Source of the DNA: Timema cristinae
Taxonomy: Eukaryota > Arthropoda > Insecta > Phasmatodea > Timematidae
NCBI GenBank assembly: GCA_039000515.1
Contig: JBCFYV010000012.1
Span: 28,161,390-28,225,389, forward strand
DNA: 64,000 nt
Direction: 5' to 3'
Positions 10,601 to 20,190 of this stretch are shown here, one piece after another. Made by a program: the position numbers and the translations under genes. Positions within the stretch are counted from its first letter, which is position 1, and each line of letters begins with the position of its first letter. The notes under the pieces are model-generated. The model searched no databases and had not been told where the DNA came from. It was given only the letters and a program-made list of their open reading frames with translations.

Positions 10601-11712
10601 ACAGGGACATAAAACAGTTCTGTCAGGTGTGTGAATCTTGTAATCTAAGAAAAAATCCACCTAATTTGAAACCGGCCCCCTTACAAAGATTTCAAGGCGT
10701 TAACGTCCCCTTTCAGCGGGTCAGCATGGATGTGGTAGGCCCCTTAACCCCCACAACAAAAGGAAACCGGTACATACTTACCTTTCAGGATGCCTTCAGC
10801 AAGTATCCCGAAGCAATTTGTTTACCTGATCAAAAGGCTGAAACTATAGCTAGGGCTTTTGTGACTGAAATCGTTGCTAGGCACGGAGTTACCCGACAAT
10901 TACTCACAGATCAGGGGAGCAATTTCACGTCCAAATTAATGAAAGAAGTTTGTTCACTTTTAGGGATACGTAAATTACAGACCACCCCTTATCACCCAGC
11001 GTGCAATGGATTAGTGGGGAGAAGTCATCAAACTTTTATAGGCATGATATCACATTTTGTTGCTGCTGACCAGAAAGACTGGGATGATTTTGTCCCCTTT
11101 GCGTTGCTCGCCTATAGGAGTACTCCACACAGTGCTACAGGAGAGAGTCCCTTTTTCCTTGTACATGGTCGAGACATTGAGTTACCCTTTGATGATATTG
11201 TGGCCCCTCTGAAAATTGATTACTCATTAGGTGAGAGTTATGCAACTGAGGTGAGACTCAGACTACAGGCCGCTTTCAAGAAAGCACAGGAACAGTTAGC
11301 CAAGTCCGCTGACCAAAGAGAAGTGCAATTCAATAAAAGGTCTCGGGAAGTTAGGATACAATTAGGAGATAAAGTTTACCTCCGCAACCATGTTGTCCCG
11401 AGAGGGTTAAATAAGAAGTTTGTCGCCAAGTGGACTGGACCATATAGAGTAGTTGAGCAACTTGGTCCCGTTACATTCAATATTAGGGAGATATATGGAA
11501 AAAGGACACAGATTGTTCATGCGAATAGACTAAAAGTCCAGCGAGGTCATGACGTAGCTCGGACAGGGCAGTATGATGCCGACCCTGCAGCCACGATAGA
11601 TCCTCAGGCACAGGGCAGACCCCTTCTAATATTGCTGACTCAGTCCCTGACCATTGGTACCCCGACTTTCAATCAGAACCCCGACCACCACCCCCCCAAG
11701 TGCGACAAGTAG
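7585..11712 (+). CDS. pol polyprotein: protease, RT, RNase H, integrase
   Basis: This frame makes the enzymes of reverse transcription and integration. It has no good ATG; the frame is open from 7585 and is probably reached by -1 frameshifting. Numbering from the TTG codon at 7672, the protease has the active site DSG at 23-25. The RT has KYRPCVDYRALN and the catalytic YLDD at 607-610. RNase H has TCDSSG (Asp756) and TDHRPL. The integrase has an HHCC zinc motif (His950, His957, Cys987, Cys990), then Asp1020 and Asp1080. The position 35 residues after Asp1080, normally Glu, is Gly1116 (GGG codon at 11017-11019), which should abolish strand transfer. A GPY/F-type segment (KWTGPYRVVEQLGPV) follows. 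The true tail appears to continue in another frame to 11849. Confidence 0.95.
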   Translation, partial: APAFKRAPPPFRSPGKGGKFLARKPLVHSLQLGPSINIKCSVGNKPCRMFIDSGSTVTLVKRSFVHGVKTRLEPAPNNFRLFTVTGDELMIEGMAWITFNILNYHYPFYCAVCGDNAAFDTEVLIGSDFMVKYGVDVCVSQKLIRVGDIEVPYAERSRGPALGIVIGEKYRLGDASSRARNGGPSQRNPLAHEPLLGVNGTDHPLSAQQMRRSESTGKLRQRDSDVRTADEFCPSPAPQIKDARDKGGRTRDTPAQLNDILLCTRKAMTIQPQTISFGFVGLGDAELSTGQGLLEPVDLPFPDVEISSAVFDLTRDKCVPVQIVNRSNEQIKLSRGIALGKIESVYKFRESPLPAEDEDKLVGLALDYPLIKETQSGLVRQVNAGSREPSTKESSRGVEEDMITSPIEVKEEMTYFDFVENACERSELASLLSLDHLGPEERAQLVRLIDSYHDVFLTKGRRLGCTDKVEHYIDTGDARPIYRPPYRVPHSQRPVLQEQINIMLSEDVIEPSNSPWSAPLILVAQRKTDGAIKYRPCVDYRALNSVTKRDVFPLPNIHETFDMLGGSQYFSIIDIASGYWNVPVALKDREKTAFSTPDHHYQFRRLAFGLVNAPSTFCRLMTNTLTGLIGKICFCYLDDVIIFSQTKSEHLQRLERVLERLREAKLTIRPDKCRFLLQKVRYLGYVVTPAGIEPDDSKVEAIKKYPRPRTAKEIRQFLGLVGFYRRFIPNYSKLAKPLTSLTKNEAKFVWKDEEENSFETLRQSLCSKPVLRYPDFNEPFIVTCDSSGTAIGGVLSQKVQGKEHPIYFFSRQLNKAEINYSTTERECLAVVFAIKKLRCYLYGRKFKIVTDHRPLRWLLSLRDPSSRLARWALLLSEHDFEIEHSPGRSISQADALSRIPVHSLTPGYEPVWDRAHIREEQRKDPKLTNVIRVAEQGNNGGDFYLDQEGLLYKQRKPNERRDRLVVPASMTFKVMSTYHDLPFSGHQGVARTYDLVRSIFHWDCMYRDIKQFCQVCESCNLRKNPPNLKPAPLQRFQGVNVPFQRVSMDVVGPLTPTTKGNRYILTFQDAFSKYPEAICLPDQKAETIARAFVTEIVARHGVTRQLLTDQGSNFTSKLMKEVCSLLGIRKLQTTPYHPACNGLVGRSHQTFIGMISHFVAADQKDWDDFVPFALLAYRSTPHSATGESPFFLVHGRDIELPFDDIVAPLKIDYSLGESYATEVRLRLQAAFKKAQEQLAKSADQREVQFNKRSREVRIQLGDKVYLRNHVVPRGLNKKFVAKWTGPYRVVEQLGPVTFNIREIYGKRTQIVHANRLKVQRGHDVARTGQYDADPAATIDPQAQGRPLLILLTQSLTIGTPTFNQNPDHHPPKCDK
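7594..7638 (+). promoter_or_regulatory. -1 ribosomal frameshift signal between gag and pol
   Basis: The heptamer TTTAAAC at 7594-7600 lies in the gag phase T TTA AAC, the classical X XXY YYZ arrangement for -1 slippage. The pol frame is open from 7585, so a shift here leads directly into pol. After a 7-base spacer (7601-7607) the bases 7608-7616 can pair with 7630-7638 (nine pairs with one C-A mismatch and a 13-base loop), giving a GC-rich stem. Slippery site, spacing and stem all match known signals. The fold was paired by hand, not computed. Confidence 0.75.
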
Positions 11713-11849
11713 AAGACCAAGGAACCCCTTCTATGAATCCAGAGCCGCCAACCCCCCCTCCCCGGTATGCTTTGAGAAGCCGAGGACCAGTCCAGAACAT
11801 TCCTTGGGTTTTGTCTGAGAGAGAGATGAGACAGAAACCTCCTGTCTAA
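11620..11849 (+). pseudogene. pol C-terminal tail in a shifted frame
   Basis: After about 11620 the main pol frame loses its sequence character and stops at 11712. From about 11624 another frame (codons starting at positions divisible by 3) stays open to a TAA at 11847-11849. It encodes an acidic, Pro-rich tail containing YALRSRGPVQ, a phrase typical of the very end of gypsy-type pol proteins. A one-base count change near the CCCC run at 11618-11621 would account for the switch. I read this as a frame break in the pol tail, not a separate gene. Confidence 0.65.
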
Positions 11850-11957
11850 TACAGAAAGAAGCTTGAGTTAAGGAATAGGCTGACGATGTGAATATTATTG
11901 CCCAGAACCATGGAGCCCCATGTTAGCTGCGCTATTTAGTGTTACAGAACCGTGATC

Positions 11958-13851
11958 ATGGAGACATGGCTGCGCAAGATCTTGATTGTCGGCGTTTCCT
12001 GTTTCTTCACTGCATCAACCCAGGAACCAACTTTGGACAAAGGGATCGTTTTCGTCGGCAAGGGTATTGTACTCCTCACCAGTGATTTTTGGCATTTGGT
12101 AATGGACCTAGATATAGGGTACTATGAGAACGCCGTCGCCACATTTGCTGGGTACTTATCTAACGTGGAGATGTCGAGTAAGGACCCCAATAATGATCCG
12201 GCTAGATGGGTCCACAGCATTATAGGGAGAGAGTTGGATGTGTTGACTAGGGAAACTCAGAAGACCCTGACGTTGGTTAAAGGACTTCGCAGGACACTCC
12301 AATCTCCTAACAGGTCCACCCGAGGTTTAGTTAATGTAGGCGGAACCATTTTGAAGTATCTTTTTGGAACGTTAGAAAGCAAGGATCTAAGGACAATCAA
12401 TCGAAAATTGCATAGGTTGGAAGGACAAAATGAGGGAATTATTCATGTTGTAGATGACCAAATTACCTTCCTTAATGATACAATTAGAGTGGTTAAGCGA
12501 AATTCTCGGATGATAGAAAAGCTAACTGACGTCACCAGACTGATGGGCGACCAATTGATCCAGCTAAAGACTCAAACCCTGAATGAGTTGGTTTTGTTGA
12601 ATAATAAGGTAGATGCTTTTTTTTAATATTAGTTCTACTTTGAGAACTTTAGAGACGGTACTGAGTGACATTCGTGACGAGGTTAGTTTGTTTACACAAG
12701 TATTGGATCTTACCAGTATGGGTAAATTGTCATCTCACTTTATTTCTCCCACTCGACTGCTTCATATCCTTTCAGAAATCCAGACTAGGTTGCCTCTCGA
12801 TTTATCTTTGTTAACCCCATTAAAGTTAGATGGAATATATCCCTATTATTCGATCATTGAGGTTCATGCTGCCTCGGTGAACGGAAAGCTAAGGTTGTAC
12901 GTGGAAATTCCTTTAAAAGCACCTGGCAGGCACTTCCAGCTGTATAGAGTTCTTAAGTTGCCTACATTGGTTGGTACCAATGGCAGTGCTCTTTATATCC
13001 CTCCCCCTTCTCCCTATTTTGCCATCACGGAAGACGGTCAGTCGTATCTGGAATTTTCTGTAGAGGAATTCCTTGAGTGTTCTGATCAATTAATCCGTAT
13101 CTGTCCTCCAAACAGGCCCGTGAGAAACCAGGTTGAGAAGTCCTGTCTTTTCGCTCTATTTACAGGGAGATCAGACTTGATTGCCTCATTATGTGAAACC
13201 TGCTTACTGAAGTCATTCCCTCCCACCTTTTATAGAGCCCACAACTCAGACCTGTGGATATATAGCGTGCCCCACAGCGTTCGATTGGTGCTGAGATGTT
13301 CTAATAGCGTGAGTAACCGATCCTCTCCGGAAAGCCATCTCGAATTACCTAAAGGAACAGGTACTTTTGAGGTCATGTCTAGCTGTTACGTACATAGTGA
13401 CGAATTCACTTTGTTTCCTCATATAGTCGGGGAAAATGAGATCAATTTGTTACCTGCCGAAATATATGTTCCTCCCATCAAGAGTTTGAGTTATATTCAT
13501 TCGCATGAATTTGAATCATTCTGGAAATCCAATGACTCCTTGGAGTTCGTTCAGGTCTTGAACCAAGCCAACTACGCGGATGCCCCGGCTTCAGGAGTGT
13601 CGCTGAGTAAGTTGAGGGAGAATTTAAAACAATACCGATCGCAAGCTGACCTTCAGAAAGGAGTTTCATACTGGCGGGCCCTTACCTACGTTCTCGCCAC
13701 TTTCGGCGGACTCTTTATAATTGGTATTTTTGTGATTATGTACCTCAAACTTTCCCCTGGGAGAATTCTAGGGTCAGTCACGGAGACCTTTTCAGCAACC
13801 ACCCCCGCTTCCCCGACCTATACGTCGTCTGAGAGTCAATGTGACGTATGA
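11958..13851 (+). CDS. env, baculovirus-F-like fusion protein, broken by a frame shift
   Basis: The envelope protein would mediate membrane fusion. The frame opens at ATG 11958 with a signal-peptide-like start (METWLRKILIVGVSCFF). An RSTR cleavage site (RxxR) ends at 12323 and is followed by GLVNVGGTILKYLFGTL, which resembles the fusion-peptide region of errantivirus Env and baculovirus F proteins. A heptad-rich stretch follows. The frame ends at TAA 12624-12626 within a run of eight T (12617-12624). Coding sense continues in the next frame from about 12616 to 13851. A C-terminal hydrophobic anchor (13681-13745, LATFGGLFIIGIFVIMYL) is followed by a tail of about 35 residues. Total span is about 630 codons, normal for the family. 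As printed, it cannot give a single full-length protein. Confidence 0.88.
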
Positions 13852-15159
13852 ATAAACCTGATGGTTGCCCCGTCCTAATAATTGTTACGGTTTCAATGCA
13901 CATTTCATCATTTGTGTCCAAATAATTTTGTGAAAATGTTAATCACAGAAGGTCCTGGAATACTTTGCGGTGTCATCACTAACGGAAATAAAGAAGGCCG
14001 CCCGAGCGCTCCATGATGGAAATGAGGATCAACCCCGGAGCTCCAAGATCGAAAGGGATCAGGTTTGACACCCCTCACGATGACTTGTGACCCAGGTAAC
14101 TCTGTATTGTTCCCTACTTTAATTACTGATTAATTGTCAACTAGCCGTCTAGTTAGCCAAGGATATAATGTTGTTCTCCTTACTGAAAAACAGTTCTTTA
14201 CTTTAAATTGATTAAGAGGGAGGCTAACCAGACACACCCCGTTGTTTAAATGGATGCCGAAACGCTTCATACATTTCTGTATGTTTCTTATTGGGCTAAG
14301 AGATGTGTATCTTGAGCCAATAGCAGGTTCTTATATTCAGACCAAGGTTACATTGTAAGAATAATTTCAGATATTGTGTAGACTAAATGTGGTGGAAGGA
14401 TTAAGGCCGAACGCTAAACGAGCAACCCCAACTTATAGCTGAAGAAAATAAGAGTAAATTAATCATGTAACTATGAAGGAGTTGTAACGTAATTAAAGTA
14501 ATGAATATCATCAGTGTATATATATATATGTATATGTAAACCAAGATGTATCTAGCTTTGTGTGGAAACTGAAGCAGAAATGATAAATTGTTTTATTATC
14601 CTTATTATTAATAACCAATGTGAGTATGATAACATATGATGTAGAGGTTGATTGCTATCCACGTATAAAGGTGTAGATCGTATGATCATTAGTGTAATAA
14701 ACTTAAGGTTGCAACCTAGAATAAATACAATCTTACTGTTGTGTTAACGATATATTGTAAATAAAGAAATATTATGTTGTTGTTGTTGAAACTGACATCT
14801 GCCCGATACGATTGTAGTCTCAACAATCCAGAAAGGAGTTTGTTCTTGCTCCAGTCAGTCTCTGCAAATGTTTGAGTTTGGACGGCTGTGCTGTTTGTTG
14901 AGCAAGGCCTTGTGGGCAGGTCATCGGGTCAACGCAAAACGTGATGTTGTCATGTAATAGACAGGTGTTCTGTATAAAATGCTAGAGATGTTAGAATAAA
15001 AAAAAAAAAACTTGTTATATATACATATTAAGTTTGTAACCCCCCCCCCCCCCTTCTTCAGGCGTGCACTCACTCCTGAAACCATGGACGGTAAATTGAA
15101 ACTGAAGTTAGTATTGTTTCAATTTTATTTATAGAGATAGACCAGCACCTGGATGAGAG

Positions 15160-15504
15160 TCACGCGACCAGCCTGCACCAGTCTGGGGAGAGCCTAACCT
15201 GACCTGTCATTGATGGAATGGCGCACCCCATAACCTTGCTGAGGTGACCCGATTTTGAGAAGGACGTAACCCTGGAGGAATCGTCAATGGGACAAATGAT
15301 TGTAGACCCATCTATACTAAGGGTCATGCTGTAAGAAGATCGCACGACAAATATTTCGTCGCCAGATTCCCGAACGGTGTCCCCACGGTTTGACCGCCCA
15401 ATATGTCGGTTTGGGAGTGTGACTGTATAAATGATGTTGGCCTCTCCATGAACTGTGTTGCAGTGAGCTAGGTACGCGCGCAAAACTTTTATGCTTGTCT
15501 CCAT
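15160..15504 (-). CDS. Antisense 114-codon open frame in the element's 3' region
   Basis: On the minus strand an ATG-started frame of 114 codons lies in a locally GC-richer island (about 15120-15520) bounded by AT-rich sequence. The product begins METSIKVLRAYLAHC and is not low-complexity. I do not recognise it. It has no clear signal peptide or membrane segment. It could be a captured gene fragment, an accessory frame transcribed from the minus strand, or chance. A second minus-strand frame overlaps it at 15317-15517, which weakens the case for coding. Confidence 0.25.
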   Translation of the reverse strand: METSIKVLRAYLAHCNTVHGEANIIYTVTLPNRHIGRSNRGDTVRESGDEIFVVRSSYSMTLSIDGSTIICPIDDSSRVTSFSKSGHLSKVMGCAIPSMTGQVRLSPDWCRLVA

Positions 15505-16734
15505 CCGGGTATTTCAATCTCTATATAATCAAAAGGACCGCATCAGTGTGTAATGAACTAAAGATCTTGAATGACATTGTTGTTAGTAGGATTTGTACCA
15601 GGAACTATGAGTGCTATTGAGTTTTAAAAGACAACATGTGTACATTGTGAAAAAAAAAAGTGATCTAATTGTGTAAAGAACACCTGAATTTATAATCTAT
15701 ATTAGTACTAATGGAATTGGTAGTGACATCACATGACCTTTCCCTGAGAGGAGATTTCTTTCAATATTGTATGAATTTTTTTGATCTTTGCTTTAAATTT
15801 CCTGGATAAAATTGTCTGTAAACTTAGTTCTCCAAATTAATTCATGTCTTTGAGAGCAATCTCCTGGGTAGTTAGTTTGTGAGTGATGATGATTGTCTTG
15901 TGTATAGAATTATGATTTGTGATGCAATGTTAACTCCCAAAAGATATTCTTGTTTTCTTAGCTAGGAAACGCAACTTTTATATTGTTATCAAAATGTTGT
16001 GCCAACAATGATATAGCGCATTTACTCAACAAGACCAGATAACAGTAAAATTATATATGATTTCTGGATATTACTTGTTCTCAGAAATTTAATGTTGTAG
16101 AATTTATACTATTATATGAAATATTGTTAGTCTATTTGAACAAATTCTGAAAGTTACAGATGAATTAGTTTAAATCGCATTTTATTATGGTCCAGTAAAG
16201 ATTAAAAGGCAGTGCTCTAATTTGTTATCATGAACCACTGATTTAATACATCGGACTTGAGTGATATCAACCCACCGGATATCATATATGTTGTTCCCTT
16301 GTATAAAATCTTGGGCTGACTAACCTTGTTCATGTATAATGTAAACAGACAAACTCTATTGACAGTGATGACCTGTTCAAATATTAGATAAGATACATTT
16401 ACTATGAGTATGCAACTGCTTATACAAGGACCCGTAAATAAGCTGATAGCTGTGTTTTCAAGACCAAAAGACTGTTGTATTAATTTGAAAAAAAAAAAGG
16501 AAAAAAAAAATCTGCTTCTCTTTTATGTAACAATTAGAAGAATTATATTAATGTACTCCTTGTAATTTCACTTAATTCTAACCTAGAAGTTTTGTGTTGA
16601 TTAAATGTTATTTCATGATGTTGTAACATGTGGAAACTGTTTGGTTCTCTTAAAATGTAAGTGGTGTTGTACGCTCAATGTAATTCCATCATAGTGCTAA
16701 CAATTGCTTATTTCCATGTCTAACGAATCGCAAC

Positions 16735-16774
16735 TTTTGAAAAAAGTTCTATCGAGATAGAAACTTTTTCAAAA
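16735..16774. repeat. Hairpin beside the polypurine tract
   Basis: Bases 16735-16753 and 16756-16774 are inverted copies, matching at 17 of 19 positions with a two-base loop (GA at 16754-16755). The right arm runs into the polypurine tract just before the 3' LTR. It could act on RNA near the priming site or be a remnant of an insertion. Confidence 0.6.
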
Positions 16775-16781
16775 AGAAGGG
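16771..16781 (+). promoter_or_regulatory. Polypurine tract
   Basis: AAAAAGAAGGG, an uninterrupted purine run, lies five bases before the 3' LTR. It would prime plus-strand DNA synthesis. The short gap TGCAT before the LTR is a little longer than usual. Confidence 0.7.
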
Positions 16782-16786
16782 TGCAT

Positions 16787-17391
16787 TGTGACACGAGCCC
16801 AAGGACCTCCTTAGAATACCGTCCCATGTTTAGTCATTATCATTTTTTTCTGGCTGGACTATGACTCCCCCGACATCACGCGGTTTGCACAGGATCAAAT
16901 AGTCATGTGAAAATAAAACATTGATATTTATTCAGGCCAAATATATATTTTTTTAGGCCTCTGTTGTTGGTTCCGCCCTAACAGAGTTCGTTATCTCAAT
17001 GTTCTTTGGGGCGTGGAATATCAAAAGTTCAATTGAGGTAGAGATATATAAAAGACCCGATCTAGGAACGGACGGTTGGTCGTCGCCTTTTAGAGGGGTA
17101 CTCATTGTTCGAGCGTGGTCTTTCCGTCCTGTCACCCTGCAACCTCACCAAGTTATCATATGTAAGTACCGCACCACTAACTTTAATACATTGTTACCAT
17201 CATTATGTAATTTCTTTTTGTCTGAATATACTGTAATACACATTGTTCCACTGACATCTTTTGACGCCCGCCTTGTCCCAACTCCCATCAGGATCGGATC
17301 CAACTAGTGTGGAACCCATGACATGCCTCGTGGATTAACCACGCTACCGTCTTCCGTACTAGTTGGACGCATACGCAAGGGTCGTATGACA
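16787..17391 (+). repeat. 3' LTR (605 bp)
   Basis: It appears identical to the 5' LTR (5767-6371), offset by 11,020 bases. It carries the TATA box at 17045-17054 and the splice-like donor GTAAGT at 17162-17167. Identity of the pair indicates little time since insertion, or gene conversion, or assembly merging. Confidence 0.95.
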
Positions 17392-18030
17392 AAGGCACAT
17401 CCAGGAGGCAGCTAGAGGCTGACTGCAATAGAGTTTTGGAGTTATTTGATGCCTAGTGCAGGAAGGTTAAGCTAAGCATAGATCCCATGAAGACGACTTA
17501 CATGCTCTTTAGGTGTGCGCTAAAGAGAAAATTGAGGGCATGACTATAAAACGTAGTAGGACAGTTAGATGCCTAGGGGTGACACTTGATAAGAAGAGTA
17601 ACTTTGGGGCACACCTTGAGCAGTCATGTGAAAAGCATTGACTATCATGAACAAAATTATAAGTATAGGGCAGAAAAGCTTAGTATCCCCATGAAGACTA
17701 TTGAGCTATACCATCAAGCAATTTTGGTCTCAATGGTGGGCTATGGAACTAGCATATGGGCTAAGCGATTGGAAAAAGAAATTTCAGTAAAAAGGCTCCA
17801 GAGGCTGCAAAGGAATCTTCTGCTGTGGCTGTCTGGGTCTCATAGGAAAGTGGCCACTGATGCTCTGAGTATCACTCTGGGAATTTGCCCGCTGTACCTA
17901 CAAGTACGTAGGAAAGAGGCCATGTATTGGATAAGGAAAGGAGATATATCCAGAACTGAGGAGATAATAAAAGTGGGAGTAGCCTCAGTTGCGGAGATTG
18001 GTCTTGGCGTAGAGGTGAAGGGGCAAGAAC
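17392..18030 (+). pseudogene. R1-clade LINE, middle part (RT thumb and downstream)
   Basis: Directly after the gypsy element the LINE resumes with RRQLEADCNRVLELFDA, in frame with the VKG at the end of the 5' piece. One in-frame TAG and a frame disturbance near 17540-17590 follow. From 17586 a 166-codon frame holds the region after the RT, including LVSMVGYGTSIWAKRL and RRKEAMYWIRKGDISRTEE. The LINE stops at 18030, where a hAT-type insert begins; codons after 18030 in that frame belong to the insert. Confidence 0.75.
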
Positions 18031-18939
18031 TAATGATGTGCAAAGCGTCGAAGTCGAAGGTTCAATCTACTTCGGCTTCAACTTAGACATCTACAATAAC
18101 CTTCGCACATTCAAAAAATTTCGAAGGAAGAGTTAAACTTCGATGAATTATCAAATGATTTAATTTTTGCTGAATAAATATTACATTTTTCAATATTTGA
18201 TAATTTTAAAACCGTTACTAAACATAATTTTGACACTGACTAGTGATTTAACTAGCACAACGTAAGCATGGATCAAAACCGGGTAAGTAAATGTTGATAT
18301 ATTATTTTCACTATCAACAACATAATTTTGTAAAAAATAAAAACACCTATAAATAAAAAAAAACATGGTCACTGGTATGAAGCAGAGAAAGTATTTTAGT
18401 TGTGCCATCATCGCAGCTCATGTCTAATGTTTGGTACTTAATATTATATCTCTTTGGAACTATCTGTGACAAATTTACAAGTGCATTTTGACACAGAAGG
18501 TTTTTTTTTATCGCTTTTTCGCATTTTCTTTACTATTCAAAATGGTTGATATGGAAAGTGGAAAACTAAAACGGAATTTAATTTATAGTTATTATAAGAG
18601 AAATGCAGATAAAAAGACATGCATATGTAAAGTTTGCACAATAATACTATAAATTCCACGATGTAAGTAAATATTAAAACGTAATTGGTAAGTTACTGGG
18701 CTTATCAGTAAGCTTGCATGCATTAATTATTAATATAGTCCTTAGGTAAAAAACAAGGCAATGTTCCTGGCCCTTGTTACTGACAAGATCTAGAAAAACA
18801 ATTAATTTAAAAATTAAAAGTAGCGTTAAGTGTCAACAACAAAAGTCCTAGGTAGCTTCGACTTCGACTTTTCTTCGTAAGTTTCAAGATTCACTTCGAC
18901 TGCACTTCGCATTTAAAAAGTGGCCTTCACATACCCCTA
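18031..18939. mobile_element. hAT-type non-autonomous element inside the LINE
   Basis: Removing 18031-18939 joins two halves of the LINE in frame. The flanks GCAAGAAC (18023-18030) and GCAGGAAG (18940-18947) fit an aged 8-bp duplication, with the LINE codons reading Gln-Glu on both sides. The ends (TAATGATGTGCAAAG and, reversed, TAGGGGTATGTGAAG) resemble the TAGGGGTGTGCAAAG-like termini of hAT elements. Near each end are TCGAAGTCGAAG and its complement. No transposase is present. Confidence 0.6.
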
Positions 18940-20190
18940 GCAGGAAGGATGGAAAAGGAGTAAATCAGGTAGAAGAGCATTTCAGATTCTCTCAGTCATA
19001 AGAGAGATAATGCTGATGAAGCACCTGTAACCTCCCCAAGGCCTGGTCCCCTATATCACTACATCACATCACATGGGACTAACGGTGAATAGACAATGTG
19101 ACTGTGGCGAGGAGGCTACACTGGAGCACGTGGTCCTGGGTTGTGAGTTAGCACAAGAGATAAGATGGATCCCTCAGTTTGAAATACAGGGCAGATTAGT
19201 TGGAGATATCTTGAGAGACCCAACCCAGTGGAACTTCCTTAACATAGTAGCTGAGAAAATATTGAAACGTGAGAAAGACGCATACATAAAGAGAATGAAG
19301 GTAGCTAAACCCAACAAACGAGGACAAGATAGTCGTGATCCTGAGGTGTGAAACTCGACTGATGCTGAAATTGATACTGGGAATATGAGTGAAGACGTAC
19401 AGGAAGATCACACAGAAGGATAAGATGTAATTGACAACTGGGCATAGCCTGGACATGACAGGACAAGGATTAGGACAAAATCAAATTAAGATACTGACAA
19501 ATGTGCGTAAGAAGTGGATATATGAAGCATACATATGTGGCATTATAGGTATCGTGGAACCGCTGGGGGTCAGTGCAATGGAATTCCTTAGTTAAAGCTC
19601 GGAAGGACCATCGCGCTGGTACTGGCATAAGCTTGTAATAGGCGTATAACGCCTGACGGAGGAGACAACGCCATTACAACAGAAACCGACCTCACTTGGC
19701 AACAAGTAATGATAAGGAGAAACGGAAAGGGACCTCCTCGGTAAGCAGGTGTAGATGGACGTCTGTGGTCAAAAGAAATCCGATACCATCAGGAAGCAAG
19801 TTCAAAGGAACGTCCAGGAGAAAGTGTAACAACAAAGATGTAATAGCATAAAATTTATAGTATATCTTGTGTTAGTTTTAGTTTTAGATTAGTTTAAGAT
19901 CTAACCTTAGAGTTGATTTCTTGCGATGATAGGTGGAGCTTCAACTCTGATAGGTCGCCTCCCCAGGTGGCGGATAGGGGATTCTCATCTCCAGTAGATC
20001 TCCTGTTGACCCTGGGGATTTTTGATCCAGGATTAGTGGAAAACTTAGCGGAGTAGGGTACCGGAAGTATAATATACTCGGGGTGGACCAACTAGTGAGA
20101 ACTCTTAGTGCATTTATAGAGATATATGCTGGCTAGAAGTATATAAGATTTATAGCTATATTGTAAGTAAAAAAATCTAAATCTAAATAG
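18940..20190 (+). pseudogene. R1-clade LINE, 3' end of ORF2 and 3' UTR
   Basis: The frame continues with GWKRSKSGRRAFQILSVI, then a C-terminal zinc-knuckle region CDCGEEATLEHVVLGC (about 19090-19145), the CCHC motif found at the end of R1-type ORF2, and stops at 19349-19351. The next 800 bases have no frame and look like a 3' UTR ending near 20165-20190 with TAAGTAAAAAAATCTAAATC. The target duplication is not clear. It is a dead copy, as shown by the damaged RT active site upstream. Confidence 0.7.

Larger units (their letters stand above)
13852..16786 (+). other. Unusually long 3' region of the gypsy element
   Basis: About 2.9 kb separates the env stop from the 3' LTR. It has no plus-strand frame of note. 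It contains a TA microsatellite near 14517-14535, A runs at 15000-15010 and 16489-16509, a C run at 15041-15055, and the antisense frame at 15160-15504. Most of it is AT-rich and looks non-coding. Because both LTRs flank it, it belongs to the element or was acquired by it. Confidence 0.7.
5767..17391 (+). mobile_element. Complete Ty3/gypsy errantivirus-like element
   Basis: The element is 11,625 bp: 5' LTR, tRNA-Leu-type primer binding site, gag, pol, env, a long 3' untranslated region, polypurine tract and 3' LTR. Pol has the gypsy order protease, RT, RNase H, integrase. Env is of the fusion-protein type shared by insect errantiviruses and baculovirus F proteins. It inserted into an R1 LINE with an AAGG duplication. 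LTR identity suggests a recent insertion, yet gag, the pol tail and env carry frame breaks and the integrase lacks its catalytic Glu. The three CCHC knuckles are unlike the Drosophila gypsy group as I recall it, so the lineage assignment beyond Ty3/gypsy with F-like env is uncertain. Confidence 0.93.
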
